NCBI GenBank assembly: GCA_958403905.1
Contig: CATXZD010000006.1
Coordinates: forward strand, 102,586-166,585
Direction: 5' to 3'
DNA length: 64,000 bases
Source of the DNA: an uncultured Ruminococcus sp.
GTDB taxonomy: Bacteria; Bacillota; Clostridia; Oscillospirales; Acutalibacteraceae
Positions 50,206 to 59,300 of this stretch are shown in pieces. A program made the position numbers and the translations under genes. The first letter of the stretch is position 1; each line of letters begins with the position of its first letter. The notes beneath the pieces were generated by a model. It did not search any database. It worked only from the letters and a program-made list of their open reading frames with translations, and was not told where the DNA came from.

Positions 50206-51618
50206 TTATTCATTTGCTTCAAAAAACGCAAAAAATGCTCTATAAGCCATATAAACATCGGTTTTTGAAACAATTTCAAACGGTGCGTGCATTGACAAAA
50301 CAGGCACACCGAGGTCTACAACGTCAACGTTCATATTCGCAACGTACTTTGCAATTGTACCGCCGCCGCCGAGGTCAACTCTGCCTAGCTCTCCTACCTG
50401 CCAGAGAATGTCGTTTTTCTCAAGCATTGCGCGGATTTTTCCCATATATTCGGCAGAAGCGTCCGATGTGTCGTACTTTCCGCCGTGACCCGTATACTTA
50501 GAAATAATTACGCCGTTGTTTATATATGAGCAGTTCTTTGCCTCGTACGCAGAAGCATATGTCGGGTCAAAAGCAGCATTAACATCGGCAGAAAGACAGG
50601 TGCTCTTTGAAAGCGCTCTGTAGCCCTCAACACCGTCCTGGTTTGCAAGGTCATAAATGAAGAAACGCAAAAAGTCGCTCTGCATACCTGTATTGCCGTC
50701 ACTGCCTATTTCCTCTTTGTCGGTGAGGTAGGTTATGCAGGTCTGTTCGGGAGTTTCAACGTCAACTGCCGCCATAAGCGCAGGATAAGCACAAACCTTA
50801 TCGTCGTGGCCGTAAGCGCCTATCATACTTGCATCAAAGCCGATATCCTTTGACTTGTACGACGGAATAAGACAAAGCTCAGCCGAAAGAAAATCGCCCT
50901 CACAAATGCCGTACTTCTTATTAAGAATTGCCATTACATTGAGTTTTACAAGGTCTTTTTCCTCGTCCTTTGTATCATACGGACGCGAGCCTACAAGAAC
51001 GTTCATATCCTCGCCCGTAAAGGCTTTAGCCATAGGCTTTGCAGACTGCTCCTGTGCAAGATGCGGAAGCAAGTCTGTAATGCAGAAGCAGGACTCGTCC
51101 TCCTCGTCACCCCAGCTTATATTAACTTTCTTGCCGTCAAGCTTAACAACAGTTCCGTGGAGCGAAAGCGGAATAGCTGTCCACTGGTACTTCTTAAGTC
51201 CGCCGTAGTAGTGAGTTTTGAACAACGCAAGGTTGTTAGCTTCATAAAGCGGATTGGGCTTTAAATCAATTCTCGGTGAGTCGATATGCGCAATTGCAAG
51301 ACGCGCACCGTTCTTTACGCCGTTTTTGCCGATTACCGCAAGCGCAATTGCCTTGTCACGGTTTACATAATAAACCTTGTCGCCTGCCTTGTATTCAGCC
51401 TCCGCATCATATTCCGCAAAGCCTGCCTTTTTTACAAGCTCAACCGTGTAGCGTACAGCCTCACGCTCAATAGGCGAATTATCAAGGAATTTTTTATATC
51501 CCTTGCAAAATTCATCTGCTTTTTTTATTTCTCTTTTTGTAAGCGCCTTAATTCCCTTTGGTTCTTCCATCATTATTTTTTCTTTGAGTTTTGCTGTTTT
51601 TGATTTTTCTTCAGCCAT
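50206..51618 (-). CDS. M18-family aminopeptidase
   Basis: This cytoplasmic zinc aminopeptidase belongs to the aspartyl-aminopeptidase-like family and forms dodecameric cages. The 470-residue product has the metal-ligand stretch ARLAIAHIDSPRIDLKPNPLYE, the acid/base and metal residues in YLTDKEEIGSDGNTGMQSDF, and the late YTGHGGKYDTSDASAEYMGKI and PVLSMHAPFEI. The start is the ATG at 51618 (MAEEKSKTAK), preceded by AAAGGATGG. Substrate preference cannot be read from the sequence. Confidence 0.93.
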   Translation of the reverse strand: MAEEKSKTAKLKEKIMMEEPKGIKALTKREIKKADEFCKGYKKFLDNSPIEREAVRYTVELVKKAGFAEYDAEAEYKAGDKVYYVNRDKAIALAVIGKNGVKNGARLAIAHIDSPRIDLKPNPLYEANNLALFKTHYYGGLKKYQWTAIPLSLHGTVVKLDGKKVNISWGDEEDESCFCITDLLPHLAQEQSAKPMAKAFTGEDMNVLVGSRPYDTKDEEKDLVKLNVMAILNKKYGICEGDFLSAELCLIPSYKSKDIGFDASMIGAYGHDDKVCAYPALMAAVDVETPEQTCITYLTDKEEIGSDGNTGMQSDFLRFFIYDLANQDGVEGYRALSKSTCLSADVNAAFDPTYASAYEAKNCSYINNGVIISKYTGHGGKYDTSDASAEYMGKIRAMLEKNDILWQVGELGRVDLGGGGTIAKYVANMNVDVVDLGVPVLSMHAPFEIVSKTDVYMAYRAFFAFFEANE

Positions 51619-51762
51619 TATAACCATCCTTTCATAAAACAAAACAAGTTATACTAAAACCCGATAAAAGCTTTATAAAATTTTTGAGTATATTTCTTGT
51701 TAGTTTTTAATTAGGTTTTAGTATTAATAAATATATTATCTGTTAAAATGTAAAAATTAACC

Positions 51763-52374
51763 TTAATTATAAAGTTTTATATACATTTCTTTTGCACTTT
51801 CAACCTTATCCACATAATTGCTTGTTTCAGGATAAGGAATATTATCGAGGGTTTTTCCGTCCTTGCTGTAATTGCTGTCTGCAAGCCATTCTCCAACGAC
51901 AAAGCCTGCATTGTACGCCGCAACGGCGCACCGCTCGTCACCGTAATAATCATAAAAATATTTAAGCAGATAACAGCCGTAATCAATGCAAACCTCGGGA
52001 TTGAACAAATCTTCGGTTGTGTACTCACCCTCGGTTCCGCGTTTTTGCTGAAGCCACTCAAATGACGAGGGCATCATCTGCATAATTCCGCAGGCGCCTG
52101 CATCAGACTGCGCGTCGGGGTCAAATCCGCTTTCTGTGCGAATAACGGCATAGACAAGCGATGGTTCAAGACCGTATTCATCTGAATATCGTTCAACATA
52201 TTCGCTGTATTTTTTAGGGTAGTTCGCTTTTTCAAGCCCCAATTTTGCATCCTCGTAATATTGCGTAACAAAAATCACGATTCCGCCTGCAAGAATTGCA
52301 AGCACGACAAGCCAGATTAATGCTTTAAGTCCTTTTCTGCTTTTCCGTTTATAACGACGGGAAGCTGTAGGCAT
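51763..52374 (-). CDS. Lytic transglycosylase (SLT domain), membrane-anchored
   Basis: The 203-residue protein has a basic N terminus and one membrane span (GLKALIWLVVLAILAGGIVIFV), then a goose-type lysozyme/SLT domain outside the cell. The catalytic glutamate is in AVIRTESGFDPDAQSDAGACG, followed by IMQMMPSSFEWLQQ, and the last motif is CAVAAYNAG. It cleaves peptidoglycan glycan strands. It starts four bases after coaE in the prfA operon, so wall remodelling is co-transcribed with translation genes. Confidence 0.92.
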   Translation of the reverse strand: MPTASRRYKRKSRKGLKALIWLVVLAILAGGIVIFVTQYYEDAKLGLEKANYPKKYSEYVERYSDEYGLEPSLVYAVIRTESGFDPDAQSDAGACGIMQMMPSSFEWLQQKRGTEGEYTTEDLFNPEVCIDYGCYLLKYFYDYYGDERCAVAAYNAGFVVGEWLADSNYSKDGKTLDNIPYPETSNYVDKVESAKEMYIKLYN

Positions 52375-52378
52375 TAAA

Positions 52379-52993
52379 TCACCTCGGTATTTTACCTTTT
52401 AGTTGTTTTAACAGACCTTCAAGCTGAGTGTTAAGCGAACTGAGGTCTGAATTATTTTCTAATATATAATCGGAATTTACCTTAAAAAATTCCTCGTCAA
52501 GCTGTACATCCATCCGCATAAGCGCAAGTTCTTCCGAAATGTTGTCACGTCTGCAAATTCTTTCAAGCCTTACCTGCTTTTCGGCAATTACGCTGATAAT
52601 TTCACAGCAGATAACGTCTGCGTTGCTCTCAAAAAGCTGAGGTGCATCATAAATAACCGTCTTTGCTCCGCTTTCGGCGGCTTTTTTAGTTTCTGCAAGA
52701 AGCTCTGCCGTTACAAACGGGTGAACAATTGAGCTTAGCAGTGCAGTATTTTCATTTGACGAAAACGCTCTTTTGGCAAGAAGCTTTCTGTCGGGAGAGC
52801 CGTTTTCGGCAATAATATCCTCGCCGAAAACCGAGGCAATGGTTTTAAGGCAAGGCGAGCCGCTGCTGTAAATTTTTCGTACAAGCAGGTCTGCATTGAT
52901 AACGCAAAAGCCGTTTTGTTCAAAAAATTTTGCCACCGTGCTTTTGCCTGCTCCGCTTTGCCCTGTAAGCCCGATAATTCTACATTTTTTCAA
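52379..52993 (-). CDS. coaE: Dephospho-CoA kinase
   Basis: CoaE performs the last step of coenzyme A synthesis. The 204-residue product has the P loop GLTGQSGAGKSTVAKFF, VINADLLVRKIY, and the lid and CoA-site region VIYDAPQLFESNAD. I take the TTG at 52993 as the start, because GAGGTGA is six bases upstream; a TTG two codons earlier is too close to that site. The start overlaps the end of the threonylcarbamoyl-AMP synthase gene, indicating coupled translation. Confidence 0.92.
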   Translation of the reverse strand: MKKCRIIGLTGQSGAGKSTVAKFFEQNGFCVINADLLVRKIYSSGSPCLKTIASVFGEDIIAENGSPDRKLLAKRAFSSNENTALLSSIVHPFVTAELLAETKKAAESGAKTVIYDAPQLFESNADVICCEIISVIAEKQVRLERICRRDNISEELALMRMDVQLDEEFFKVNSDYILENNSDLSSLNTQLEGLLKQLKGKIPR

Positions 52994-54014
52994 GGTCAAT
53001 CACCTCAAAGCCTGCCGCTCTTATAAGCCTGTTGTACACCGCCATTCCAACGCCGTCAATTGAGGGCAGACGTGAATAAACGGTCAGAATACTTTCATCT
53101 TCGTCAATTTTTCTCAATTCATCAAACAGCCTGTGCGCCTGCGCAGAATAATCACTGCGTTTGCCAAGGCTGAAGCACTCAACGTTCAGACTTTCAACAT
53201 CTTCGTCACAACAGAGCGCCGCTGTGCTTTCGCCTGAATGTGAGTTTACATAATCAATATACTCGTTGTCAGTGCATTTAAGAAGTATAACATTCGCTTT
53301 TGGGGCATAATGTTTGTACTTCATTCCGGGACTTGACGCCTTTGCGCCCTTTTCAAGCTGATGTAAAACAGCGTTGTCAAGCTCAACCTCACCGAGAACA
53401 AATTTTAACTGCTCAAGTGTAATTCCGCCCGGTCGAAGAACTCTCGGAGTTTTTTCGGCAAGCGTGATAACTGTGCTTTCAAGTCCCACGTCGCTCATTC
53501 CGCCGTCAACAACAGCGTCAATCCTGCCGTTTAAGTCGCTCATAACGTGAAGGGCTGTAGTGGGGCTTGGCGAGCCTGAAAGGTTTGCCGACGGTGCGGC
53601 AAGAGGAAGTGTGCATTCTTTGATTATTTTCCGTGCAGTCGGATGACTTGGAAAACGAATTGCAACTGTGTCAAGTCCTGCCGAAACCTCATCTGGAATT
53701 ACATCTGACTTTTTCATAATAATCGTAAGAGGTCCCGGCCAGAAGCGCTCAGCTAAAAGCTTAGCCGTTTCGGGGATTTCACGCACGAGATTAAAACGCT
53801 CAATATCGGTAAAATCCGCAATATGTACAATCAGCGGATTGTCGGCAGGTCTGCCCTTTGCCTCAAAAATTTTTGCAACAGCTTTGCCGTCAAGCGCATT
53901 TGCCGCCAAGCCGTAAACTGTTTCGGTGGGAATTCCAACAAGTCCGCCGTTTTTTAGAATTTCGGCGGCTTTTGCTATATTTTCATCTGTATTGTCAAGT
54001 AAAAGCGTTTTCAA
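52980..54014 (-). CDS. ywlC: Threonylcarbamoyl-AMP synthase (Sua5/YwlC)
   Basis: This enzyme makes threonylcarbamoyl-adenylate for the t6A modification of tRNAs. It has the YrdC domain (about 10-200: GLVGIPTETVYGLAANALDG, FEAKGRPADNPLIVHI, SAPSANLSGSPSPT) and a C-terminal Sua5 domain (about 220-344), the two-domain form rather than the short TsaC. The start is probably TTG at 54014, with AAAGGTG six bases upstream; a GTG at 54023 overlaps that site. It follows prfA by a few bases. Confidence 0.94.
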   Translation of the reverse strand: MKTLLLDNTDENIAKAAEILKNGGLVGIPTETVYGLAANALDGKAVAKIFEAKGRPADNPLIVHIADFTDIERFNLVREIPETAKLLAERFWPGPLTIIMKKSDVIPDEVSAGLDTVAIRFPSHPTARKIIKECTLPLAAPSANLSGSPSPTTALHVMSDLNGRIDAVVDGGMSDVGLESTVITLAEKTPRVLRPGGITLEQLKFVLGEVELDNAVLHQLEKGAKASSPGMKYKHYAPKANVILLKCTDNEYIDYVNSHSGESTAALCCDEDVESLNVECFSLGKRSDYSAQAHRLFDELRKIDEDESILTVYSRLPSIDGVGMAVYNRLIRAAGFEVIDLEKM

Positions 54015-54027
54015 AATTTTCACCTTT

Positions 54028-55101
54028 TTACGATTCCATACTTTCCTTTAACTTTTCGGCACGGTCAGCCGCAATGAGTGCGTCAATCACTTCGTCAAGG
54101 TTGCCGTTCAAAATGTCCTCAAGCTTATAAAGCGTAAGTCCGATTCTGTGGTCGGTAAGTCTGCCCTGCGGATAGTTGTAGGTGCGGATTCGTTCGCTTC
54201 TGTCGCCCGTTCCGACCTGCGATTTTCTGTCGGCGGCAATTTCGCTTGCCTGCTTGTCCTGCTTTTCTTTGAGCAGTCGGCTTTTAAGAACTTTAAGCGC
54301 CTTGTCCTTATTCTTGTACTGGCTTCGCTCGTCCTGACACTCAACAACTGTTCCCGTTGGAATATGAGTAATTCTGATTGCAGAGCTTGTTTTGTTGATG
54401 TGCTGACCGCCTGCGCCGCTGGAACGGAACGTGTCTATTTTTAAATCGGACGGGTCAATTTCAAGCTCAACATCCTCCGCCTCGGGAAGAACAGCTACGG
54501 TGGTTGTTGAAGTGTGCACCCTGCCCTGACTTTCGGTTTCGGGCACACGCTGAACACGGTGAACACCGCTTTCGTACTTAAAGCGTGAATATGCGCCCTC
54601 GCCCTCAATCATAAACGAAATTTCCTTGTAGCCGCCAAGCTCGGTTTCGTTTGCGTTGATAACCTCAACCTTGTAGCCGTGCTTTTCGGAATACATTGAG
54701 TACATTCTGAAAAGCACCGCACTGAACAGAGCCGATTCCTCACCGCCTGCACCGCCTCGGATTTCAACAATTACGTTTCGCTCATCGTTGGGGTCTTTCG
54801 GAAGCAGCAGAATTTTCAGCTTTTCGGAAAGCGTTTCAATTGAAGCTTTTGCCTCGTCAAGCTCAGCCTGTGCAAGCTCTTTGAGTTCGGAATCAGTTGT
54901 TTCCGAAAGAATTTCAAGGCTTTCCTTTTCGCTTTCAACAGCACTTTTGTAATCACGATAGGTAAGCACTATTTCTTCAATTGATTTAAGCTCCTTCATC
55001 ACCTTCTGAAATTCGTCGGGGTTTGAAGCAACCGACGGCTCGTATAGCCTTTGTGAAAGTTCGGAATATCTTTTGTCAAAAATTTCTATCTTGTCAAACA
55101 T
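54028..55101 (-). CDS. prfA: Peptide chain release factor 1
   Basis: RF1 reads UAA and UAG and triggers peptide release. The 357-residue product has the catalytic GGQ in RSSGAGGQHINKTSSAIRITH and the stop-codon-reading tripeptide region (VHRVQRVPETESQGRVHTS). PETESQGR is typical of RF1, and the anticodon-like PXT motif is PET. Methyltransferase PrmC, which often follows, is not here. It heads the sua5-coaE-transglycosylase set and is preceded by the DUF951 gene. Confidence 0.96.
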   Translation of the reverse strand: MFDKIEIFDKRYSELSQRLYEPSVASNPDEFQKVMKELKSIEEIVLTYRDYKSAVESEKESLEILSETTDSELKELAQAELDEAKASIETLSEKLKILLLPKDPNDERNVIVEIRGGAGGEESALFSAVLFRMYSMYSEKHGYKVEVINANETELGGYKEISFMIEGEGAYSRFKYESGVHRVQRVPETESQGRVHTSTTTVAVLPEAEDVELEIDPSDLKIDTFRSSGAGGQHINKTSSAIRITHIPTGTVVECQDERSQYKNKDKALKVLKSRLLKEKQDKQASEIAADRKSQVGTGDRSERIRTYNYPQGRLTDHRIGLTLYKLEDILNGNLDEVIDALIAADRAEKLKESMES

Positions 55102-55132
55102 AAATCTACCCTATTTATCCGTAAAATTAATT

Positions 55133-55309
55133 TTAATCAATAATCTTTTTGATGTTTTTCTCAATTTTGTTTCGCGGCACCATAACCTCTCTGCCGCACT
55201 TTTCGCACCTGATTTTAAAGTCCATTCCTATTCGCAGAATTGCAAAAACTTTGCCTCCGCAGGGATGCTGTTTCTTCATCTCTACTCTATCGCCGACATT
55301 TACATTCAA
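55133..55309 (-). CDS. DUF951 small zinc-ribbon-like protein
   Basis: A 58-residue protein beginning at a TTG at 55309 behind GGAGGTG (LNVNVGDRVEMKKQHPCGG). The family pattern is a KKxHPCG start, a FKIRCEKCGREVMVPR centre with a CxxC pair, and a basic tail. Function is unknown; members often lie near translation or chromosome-partition genes. Here it is 31 bases upstream of prfA, probably its co-transcribed leader gene. A longer frame to 55354 lacks a ribosome site. Confidence 0.88.
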   Translation of the reverse strand: MNVNVGDRVEMKKQHPCGGKVFAILRIGMDFKIRCEKCGREVMVPRNKIEKNIKKIID

Positions 55310-55548
55310 GAAAAACACCTCCAAGCCATAAGCACAACTGCTTGTAAAACTCATATTTTGCTTTAAATTTTATTATACATCAAAACAAGATAAATATCAA
55401 CCGCAGAATAACGTAATAAGTAAAACAGGGAACGAGTTCTGTGTTATTCCCTACATGAAAAATCCTGCCGACAATAATTAGCAGGCTGAGAAAATAAACA
55501 AAAGAATAGTATAAATTGTAAACGAATAATTATTTGCAAATATAATTT

Positions 55549-55585
55549 TCCCTCCTGATTTCCGAAAAAACCGGGAGGGATTTTT
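55549..55585. terminator. Hairpin after the dockerin gene
   Basis: The stem TCCCTCC/GGAGGGA, with a long loop, is followed on the plus strand by TTTTTATT and lies just past the stop of the minus-strand dockerin gene at 55587. Its T-run is on the plus side, so its efficiency for the minus-strand gene is uncertain. The rest of 55310-55548 holds GGGAACGAGTTC...CCCTAC, a decayed member of the palindrome family, and no gene. Confidence 0.55.
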
Positions 55586-55586
55586 A

Positions 55587-56243
55587 TTAACCTAATTTAT
55601 CAATAAGCTGTGCAATGTATTTTTGAATTATTGTTGCATCTTTGACAGAAATCACTTCATCACCATTTATGTCAGCAACTTTCAGATTACTGCCTTCAAA
55701 TGTGCTAATGTGGGCGATATGTTTTTTTATTTCACTTGCATCGATAATGGTAATTTCTCCATCGTTGTTCACATCTCCGATTTTTCCAACATATTCCATA
55801 CCAATCAGCTTTGAGATATAATCAATCGCCAAGGGATTTATATCAGCAAGCTGAGCAAGTGACAGGAAATTATCTTTACATTCTTCATTATACGGTTGTC
55901 CGATAAAAACCGCAAGTCCGGACGGGAAAAGTTGGTTTACCGAATTGCTGATTTCGTAGTACTCATTGTTTACGCCTAATCTGTTAAAGCAGGAGGTTTT
56001 CTCAGCATCTGTTGAGGAAAAGCATATTAAGTAATATTCATTTCCTGCTTTGTCTCCCGGACAATCGTACATTTCTAAACATTTTACGTTATCCGGTTGT
56101 TTACCGTCTGTCTGACGGCTGTAATAATCTCTGAACAAATAATCGACCTGTTCATTTGGCAGAAGAGGAGTATATGCTCCAACCGAAACAACCGAGGCAA
56201 ACACAAGAAAAATTGTTAATAATATAGTTAAAGATTTTTTCAT
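55587..56243 (-). CDS. Secreted dockerin protein next to a metalloprotease
   Basis: The 218-residue protein has a signal peptide (1-23), a domain of about 125 residues that I do not recognise (DYLFRDYYSRQTDGKQPDNV, then NEYYLICFSSTDAEKTSCFN), and a type I dockerin (about 155-214). The two calcium repeats are GDVNNDGEITIIDASEIKKHIA and ADINGDEVISVKDATIIQKYIA; the second has Glu where Gly is usual. It starts 17 bases after the secreted metalloprotease gene, so the pair is probably one operon. It could dock as an adaptor or inhibitor of the protease; this is only a possibility from context. Confidence 0.85.
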   Translation of the reverse strand: MKKSLTILLTIFLVFASVVSVGAYTPLLPNEQVDYLFRDYYSRQTDGKQPDNVKCLEMYDCPGDKAGNEYYLICFSSTDAEKTSCFNRLGVNNEYYEISNSVNQLFPSGLAVFIGQPYNEECKDNFLSLAQLADINPLAIDYISKLIGMEYVGKIGDVNNDGEITIIDASEIKKHIAHISTFEGSNLKVADINGDEVISVKDATIIQKYIAQLIDKLG

Positions 56244-56260
56244 AAAAATCTCTCCTTTCC

Positions 56261-58204
56261 TTAGCTAACGACTCTGACCGAAAAAGTCATTGGAGCGTTT
56301 AAAGATACATTACTTAATATCATACATGTCTTTTGACCATAGTCAATATTAAAAATTGCTGTTATATTCTGAGTAAAAATAGAGTAGTGCGTGCGTAATA
56401 ACTCATCATCTATCGTATCTACTCGTTGGAGTTCAGCATAATTAATATAGTCCGAACTACTAAAAGTTACAGCAAAACCATTGTACAACGGATCAGTAAT
56501 TTCAAAGTATCTTGTAGATAATGGTGAAAGATCATAGTTCTTTGCAGTAGGAGTGACACTGCTTAATTTTGCACAGGTTTTCCAATTAGTCTCGCAATAA
56601 TCATAATAGTACTGTATGTTATAATTATAAAGTGCACATTTTGTGTATGCTTCCTGAATACTACTGTCACTCTCTTTTAAAACATTATCTATAGCAGTAT
56701 AAACATCCCTAACACTTATGTCTTCTTCATATATTTCTTCGTATATTTTTCTTATAGTATTAAAATCAGAATATTCTTGTTCTATACACAATGGGAATAA
56801 TACCGCACCATAACACCTAAATGGATATGAACCAGTTGTTGACGAACTTAACAAAGAAATTTCAGGACTATTTTGAAAATTTTTAACAAAATATTGTATA
56901 CCACAATTTTCAACCAATCTCACCTTGACAGAATTTGCAACCGCTTCATTAAAGTGAACCATTTCATCTGAATGCTGTTTAACTGAATATGAGTTATATT
57001 GAAACTGAATTGCATGCATGAATTCGTGACAAGCTGTTCCTAAGCTATAATTAGATAACGTATTATTACCATCATCTATGTTTATATTAATAAAAGTATA
57101 GATATTTCCTGAATTTGATACCGGAACAGTTAATCCCGAGTAACCTTGTTCCGATGTAATATACACTTGATATGTTGACTCTCCGGGTGCTAAATTTGGT
57201 GTTTCAAATTCAAAAGTACTACATAAACTAACTTTTGTAAAATTCAAGTAGACAGCAAGTGCATGTAAATTATTGGATGAGATCATTCCGTCTTCATAAT
57301 GAATGGTAAAAAATCTATCTGTATAAACTTTTTCATTTTCATATGTAGGAATATTCGATCTTTCAAGACTGTTGATTTCTTCGCTCAATTCCTCCGATAA
57401 CTCATTATTGAGTTTGAAAGAGCTGACAACCGATAACGCTTTTATTATTTCATTTTCTTCATTAATTTGTTTATTTTTTAGATTACCAATATATAAGCTG
57501 ATTTTTTCCTCCTCAGTAATTACATTTTTTTTACATAAGTAATCAATTTTTTCAATTGTAGAAAGATTATCTATTGGCTGCTTAGATTCAATAAAAAAAT
57601 CATCAAAAACAGATTCTACGCTCATATTTTCACTATCCAAGAGTGCCTTTTTGATATTTTTATTATTTTTAAGCTCTGTTTTTACATCATCCTTACATTT
57701 TTCTTCTTCTTTCGAATTAACAAACAAATGCGTTTTTTCTTTATTGTAAAATTCAATCTCGTCGTTTGAAAAATCGATCTTATAATCAGATATAGGAGAT
57801 AGTGTAAACGAAAATTCATTCTCATTCAAGCTAAGCAAACTACCATCCTTGTCAACTCCAAAATTTCCGGGAATACTCTCTGTATCTATTTCAACATAAC
57901 AATAGCTTGATGGTCGATTTATAGTAATGTTTCCCTCTTTGTCTGGTGAAACAGAGGTTTCGTAAACGTGTGCATATTCCGAAGAAACTTCATCTTCCTT
58001 TAAAAGCTCCAATCGAAAAACATTTAACTTTATCTTGCTAATGTCAATAAAATCCGTTTCTTCAAAATACACTTTGCCGGCAATAACATTACTTGAAATA
58101 AACGTCGTACCTATATTATAAGCATATACCGACAAAGTATTACTTAATATTATTATAAATACTAATATTAATATCAATGTTATTCTAATATTACTTTTTT
58201 TCAC
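56261..58204 (-). CDS. Secreted zinc metalloprotease-like protein (HEFMH)
   Basis: The 647-residue exported protein starts at a GTG at 58204 (AAGGAGG at good spacing) with a signal peptide (1-29). The first half (40-290) is helical and charged, with no known domain. The zincin core is at about 385-425: SLGTACHEFMHAIQFQY has two histidine ligands (His393, His397) and catalytic Glu394, and HFNEAVANSV supplies a candidate third ligand Glu420. A beta-rich tail ends in VRVVS. The HEFxHxxQ form resembles MXAN_6640-type putative metalloproteases. It has no dockerin itself, but a dockerin gene follows. Activity is inferred. Confidence 0.78.
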   Translation of the reverse strand: MKKSNIRITLILILVFIIILSNTLSVYAYNIGTTFISSNVIAGKVYFEETDFIDISKIKLNVFRLELLKEDEVSSEYAHVYETSVSPDKEGNITINRPSSYCYVEIDTESIPGNFGVDKDGSLLSLNENEFSFTLSPISDYKIDFSNDEIEFYNKEKTHLFVNSKEEEKCKDDVKTELKNNKNIKKALLDSENMSVESVFDDFFIESKQPIDNLSTIEKIDYLCKKNVITEEEKISLYIGNLKNKQINEENEIIKALSVVSSFKLNNELSEELSEEINSLERSNIPTYENEKVYTDRFFTIHYEDGMISSNNLHALAVYLNFTKVSLCSTFEFETPNLAPGESTYQVYITSEQGYSGLTVPVSNSGNIYTFININIDDGNNTLSNYSLGTACHEFMHAIQFQYNSYSVKQHSDEMVHFNEAVANSVKVRLVENCGIQYFVKNFQNSPEISLLSSSTTGSYPFRCYGAVLFPLCIEQEYSDFNTIRKIYEEIYEEDISVRDVYTAIDNVLKESDSSIQEAYTKCALYNYNIQYYYDYCETNWKTCAKLSSVTPTAKNYDLSPLSTRYFEITDPLYNGFAVTFSSSDYINYAELQRVDTIDDELLRTHYSIFTQNITAIFNIDYGQKTCMILSNVSLNAPMTFSVRVVS

Positions 58205-58355
58205 AAAAAACGCCTCCTTACAGACTTTTTAAATTTTATCACATATATTATATTATATCATATTTTAATTGTCAATAATAGTTTTTATATCAGTAGCTTA
58301 TTTTTGTATAATTTGTACATTTTGTTTGTTTTCATTTTTAATAAATAAAAATATA

Positions 58356-58733
58356 TTACTCCTGACTTTGCAAAGTTACCTCGGTGTAATCATCATCAAT
58401 ACGCAGAAAAACCTTGCAGGGGATTCCCATTTTTTTGCAATGGCTGATAACGTACTTTGTGCCTTTTGATTTGCCGTCCCAGAATGCATATACCATAGGA
58501 GAGTCAATGATTAATAGAAGATTTCTATACAGAGGTGCTGACTTTCCGTACTTTTCATAGTCAGGCAGATATTCTACGTATTTCATATTCTTCTCTTTTG
58601 CGTACTGCTTTGCACAGGAATCAATACCTTTGGCGCCTCCGGAAAGAATTTCATCGGTATACCAAGGCAAAACCTTTTCAAGCGTTTCCATAGAAACGGT
58701 TAAATTTCGTGAACCTACAATTGCTATTCTCAT
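58356..58733 (-). CDS. DUF2493/SLOG-family protein
   Basis: The 125-residue protein starts MRIAIVGSRNLTVS and has ILSGGAKGIDSCAKQYAKE, the glycine-rich Rossmann-like nucleotide pocket of the SLOG superfamily (DprA/YspA/DUF2493). Members bind nucleotide derivatives; many sit in defence or stress loci, and the exact role is unknown. It is divergent from a small ribbon-helix-helix gene, with tandem repeats between them. Confidence 0.85.
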   Translation of the reverse strand: MRIAIVGSRNLTVSMETLEKVLPWYTDEILSGGAKGIDSCAKQYAKEKNMKYVEYLPDYEKYGKSAPLYRNLLLIIDSPMVYAFWDGKSKGTKYVISHCKKMGIPCKVFLRIDDDYTEVTLQSQE

Positions 58734-58746
58734 AATAATAACTCCT

Positions 58747-58824
58747 TTTTAGACATATTTTAGACATATTATATATTCAAATTTTACAAAATTTTCCAGA
58801 TAGATTTATAATAAGTCTAAAATA
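58747..58824. promoter_or_regulatory. Repeat operator candidate between the SLOG and RHH genes
   Basis: Two tandem 11-base direct repeats TTTTAGACATA (58747-58757 and 58758-58768) and an inverted half-copy GTCTAAAA (58815-58822) lie between divergent genes. Direct repeats of this size next to a ribbon-helix-helix gene suit its cooperative binding. Binding is inferred. Confidence 0.55.
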
Positions 58825-58851
58825 AACATAAGATAGGTTTAGATTATAGCT

Positions 58852-59016
58852 ATGAAAAGTATCTCTATCAGAATTGACAGCGAAATGCTGAATAAACTGC
58901 ACGTTGTTTCAGATTACGAGGGTCGTTCGGCAAACAGCCAGATTTTGATTTTAATTCGTGACTGCATTGAAAAATACGAGGATAAGCACGGCAGAATTGA
59001 GTTTGATAAGGATTGA
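58852..59016 (+). CDS. Arc-like ribbon-helix-helix protein (54 residues)
   Basis: A short frame starting MKSISIRIDSEMLNKLHVVSD. The first strand SISIRI and helices around LNKLHVVSDYEGRSANSQIL and ILIRDCIEKYED match the Arc/MetJ ribbon-helix-helix fold, with the GRSANSQI turn typical of Arc-like small DNA-binding proteins. It ends in HGRIEFDKD. The ribosome site is weak (AGATAGG). It may repress itself and the divergent SLOG gene. Confidence 0.75.
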   Translation: MKSISIRIDSEMLNKLHVVSDYEGRSANSQILILIRDCIEKYEDKHGRIEFDKD

Positions 59017-59030
59017 TGTTTTAACAATTC

Positions 59031-59117
59031 AGTCGAGTACCTCGGCGGGTAATTCGAGTGGAAAAATCGGTTGTTTAGGTAAAAACGGTGCCCGAATTAT
59101 AAATTGATATATAGGTT
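59031..59117 (+). repeat. Dispersed intergenic repeat, copy A2
   Basis: AGTCGAGTACCTCGGCGGG, followed by GGAAAAATCGGTTGTTTAGG, matches 10787-10876 over most of its length, with a diverged 5' end. It follows the RHH gene by 14 bases. Confidence 0.8.
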
Positions 59118-59166
59118 GATTTTTATTTTAATTGTAATTTGTTAATGTAGCGGCGAACTGCGTTTG

Positions 59167-59300
59167 GTCGAGTGCCTCGACACGCAAATCGGGACGTCTG
59201 GGAAGCCGTCCCCTACGGAAAGGGTTTGTTTGTTACATAAATGTTGATGCATTCGGTTACATTTGATAGTCAACACGGACACGGCACGCCGTGTCCCTAC
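59167..59300 (+). repeat. Palindrome repeats and copy A3 fragment
   Basis: GTCGAGTGCCTCGACACGC (59167 on) repeats the start of copy A1. GGGACG...CGTCCC (about 59191-59212) and GGACACGGC-AC-GCCGTGTCC (59277-59296), both followed by C(C)CTACG, are members of the palindrome family. Another imperfect one, GGGATG...CATCCC, is near 59458-59480. From 59301 to 59650 I see AT-rich gene-free sequence with TTGTTAATTGTTAATTGT repeats. Confidence 0.75.
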
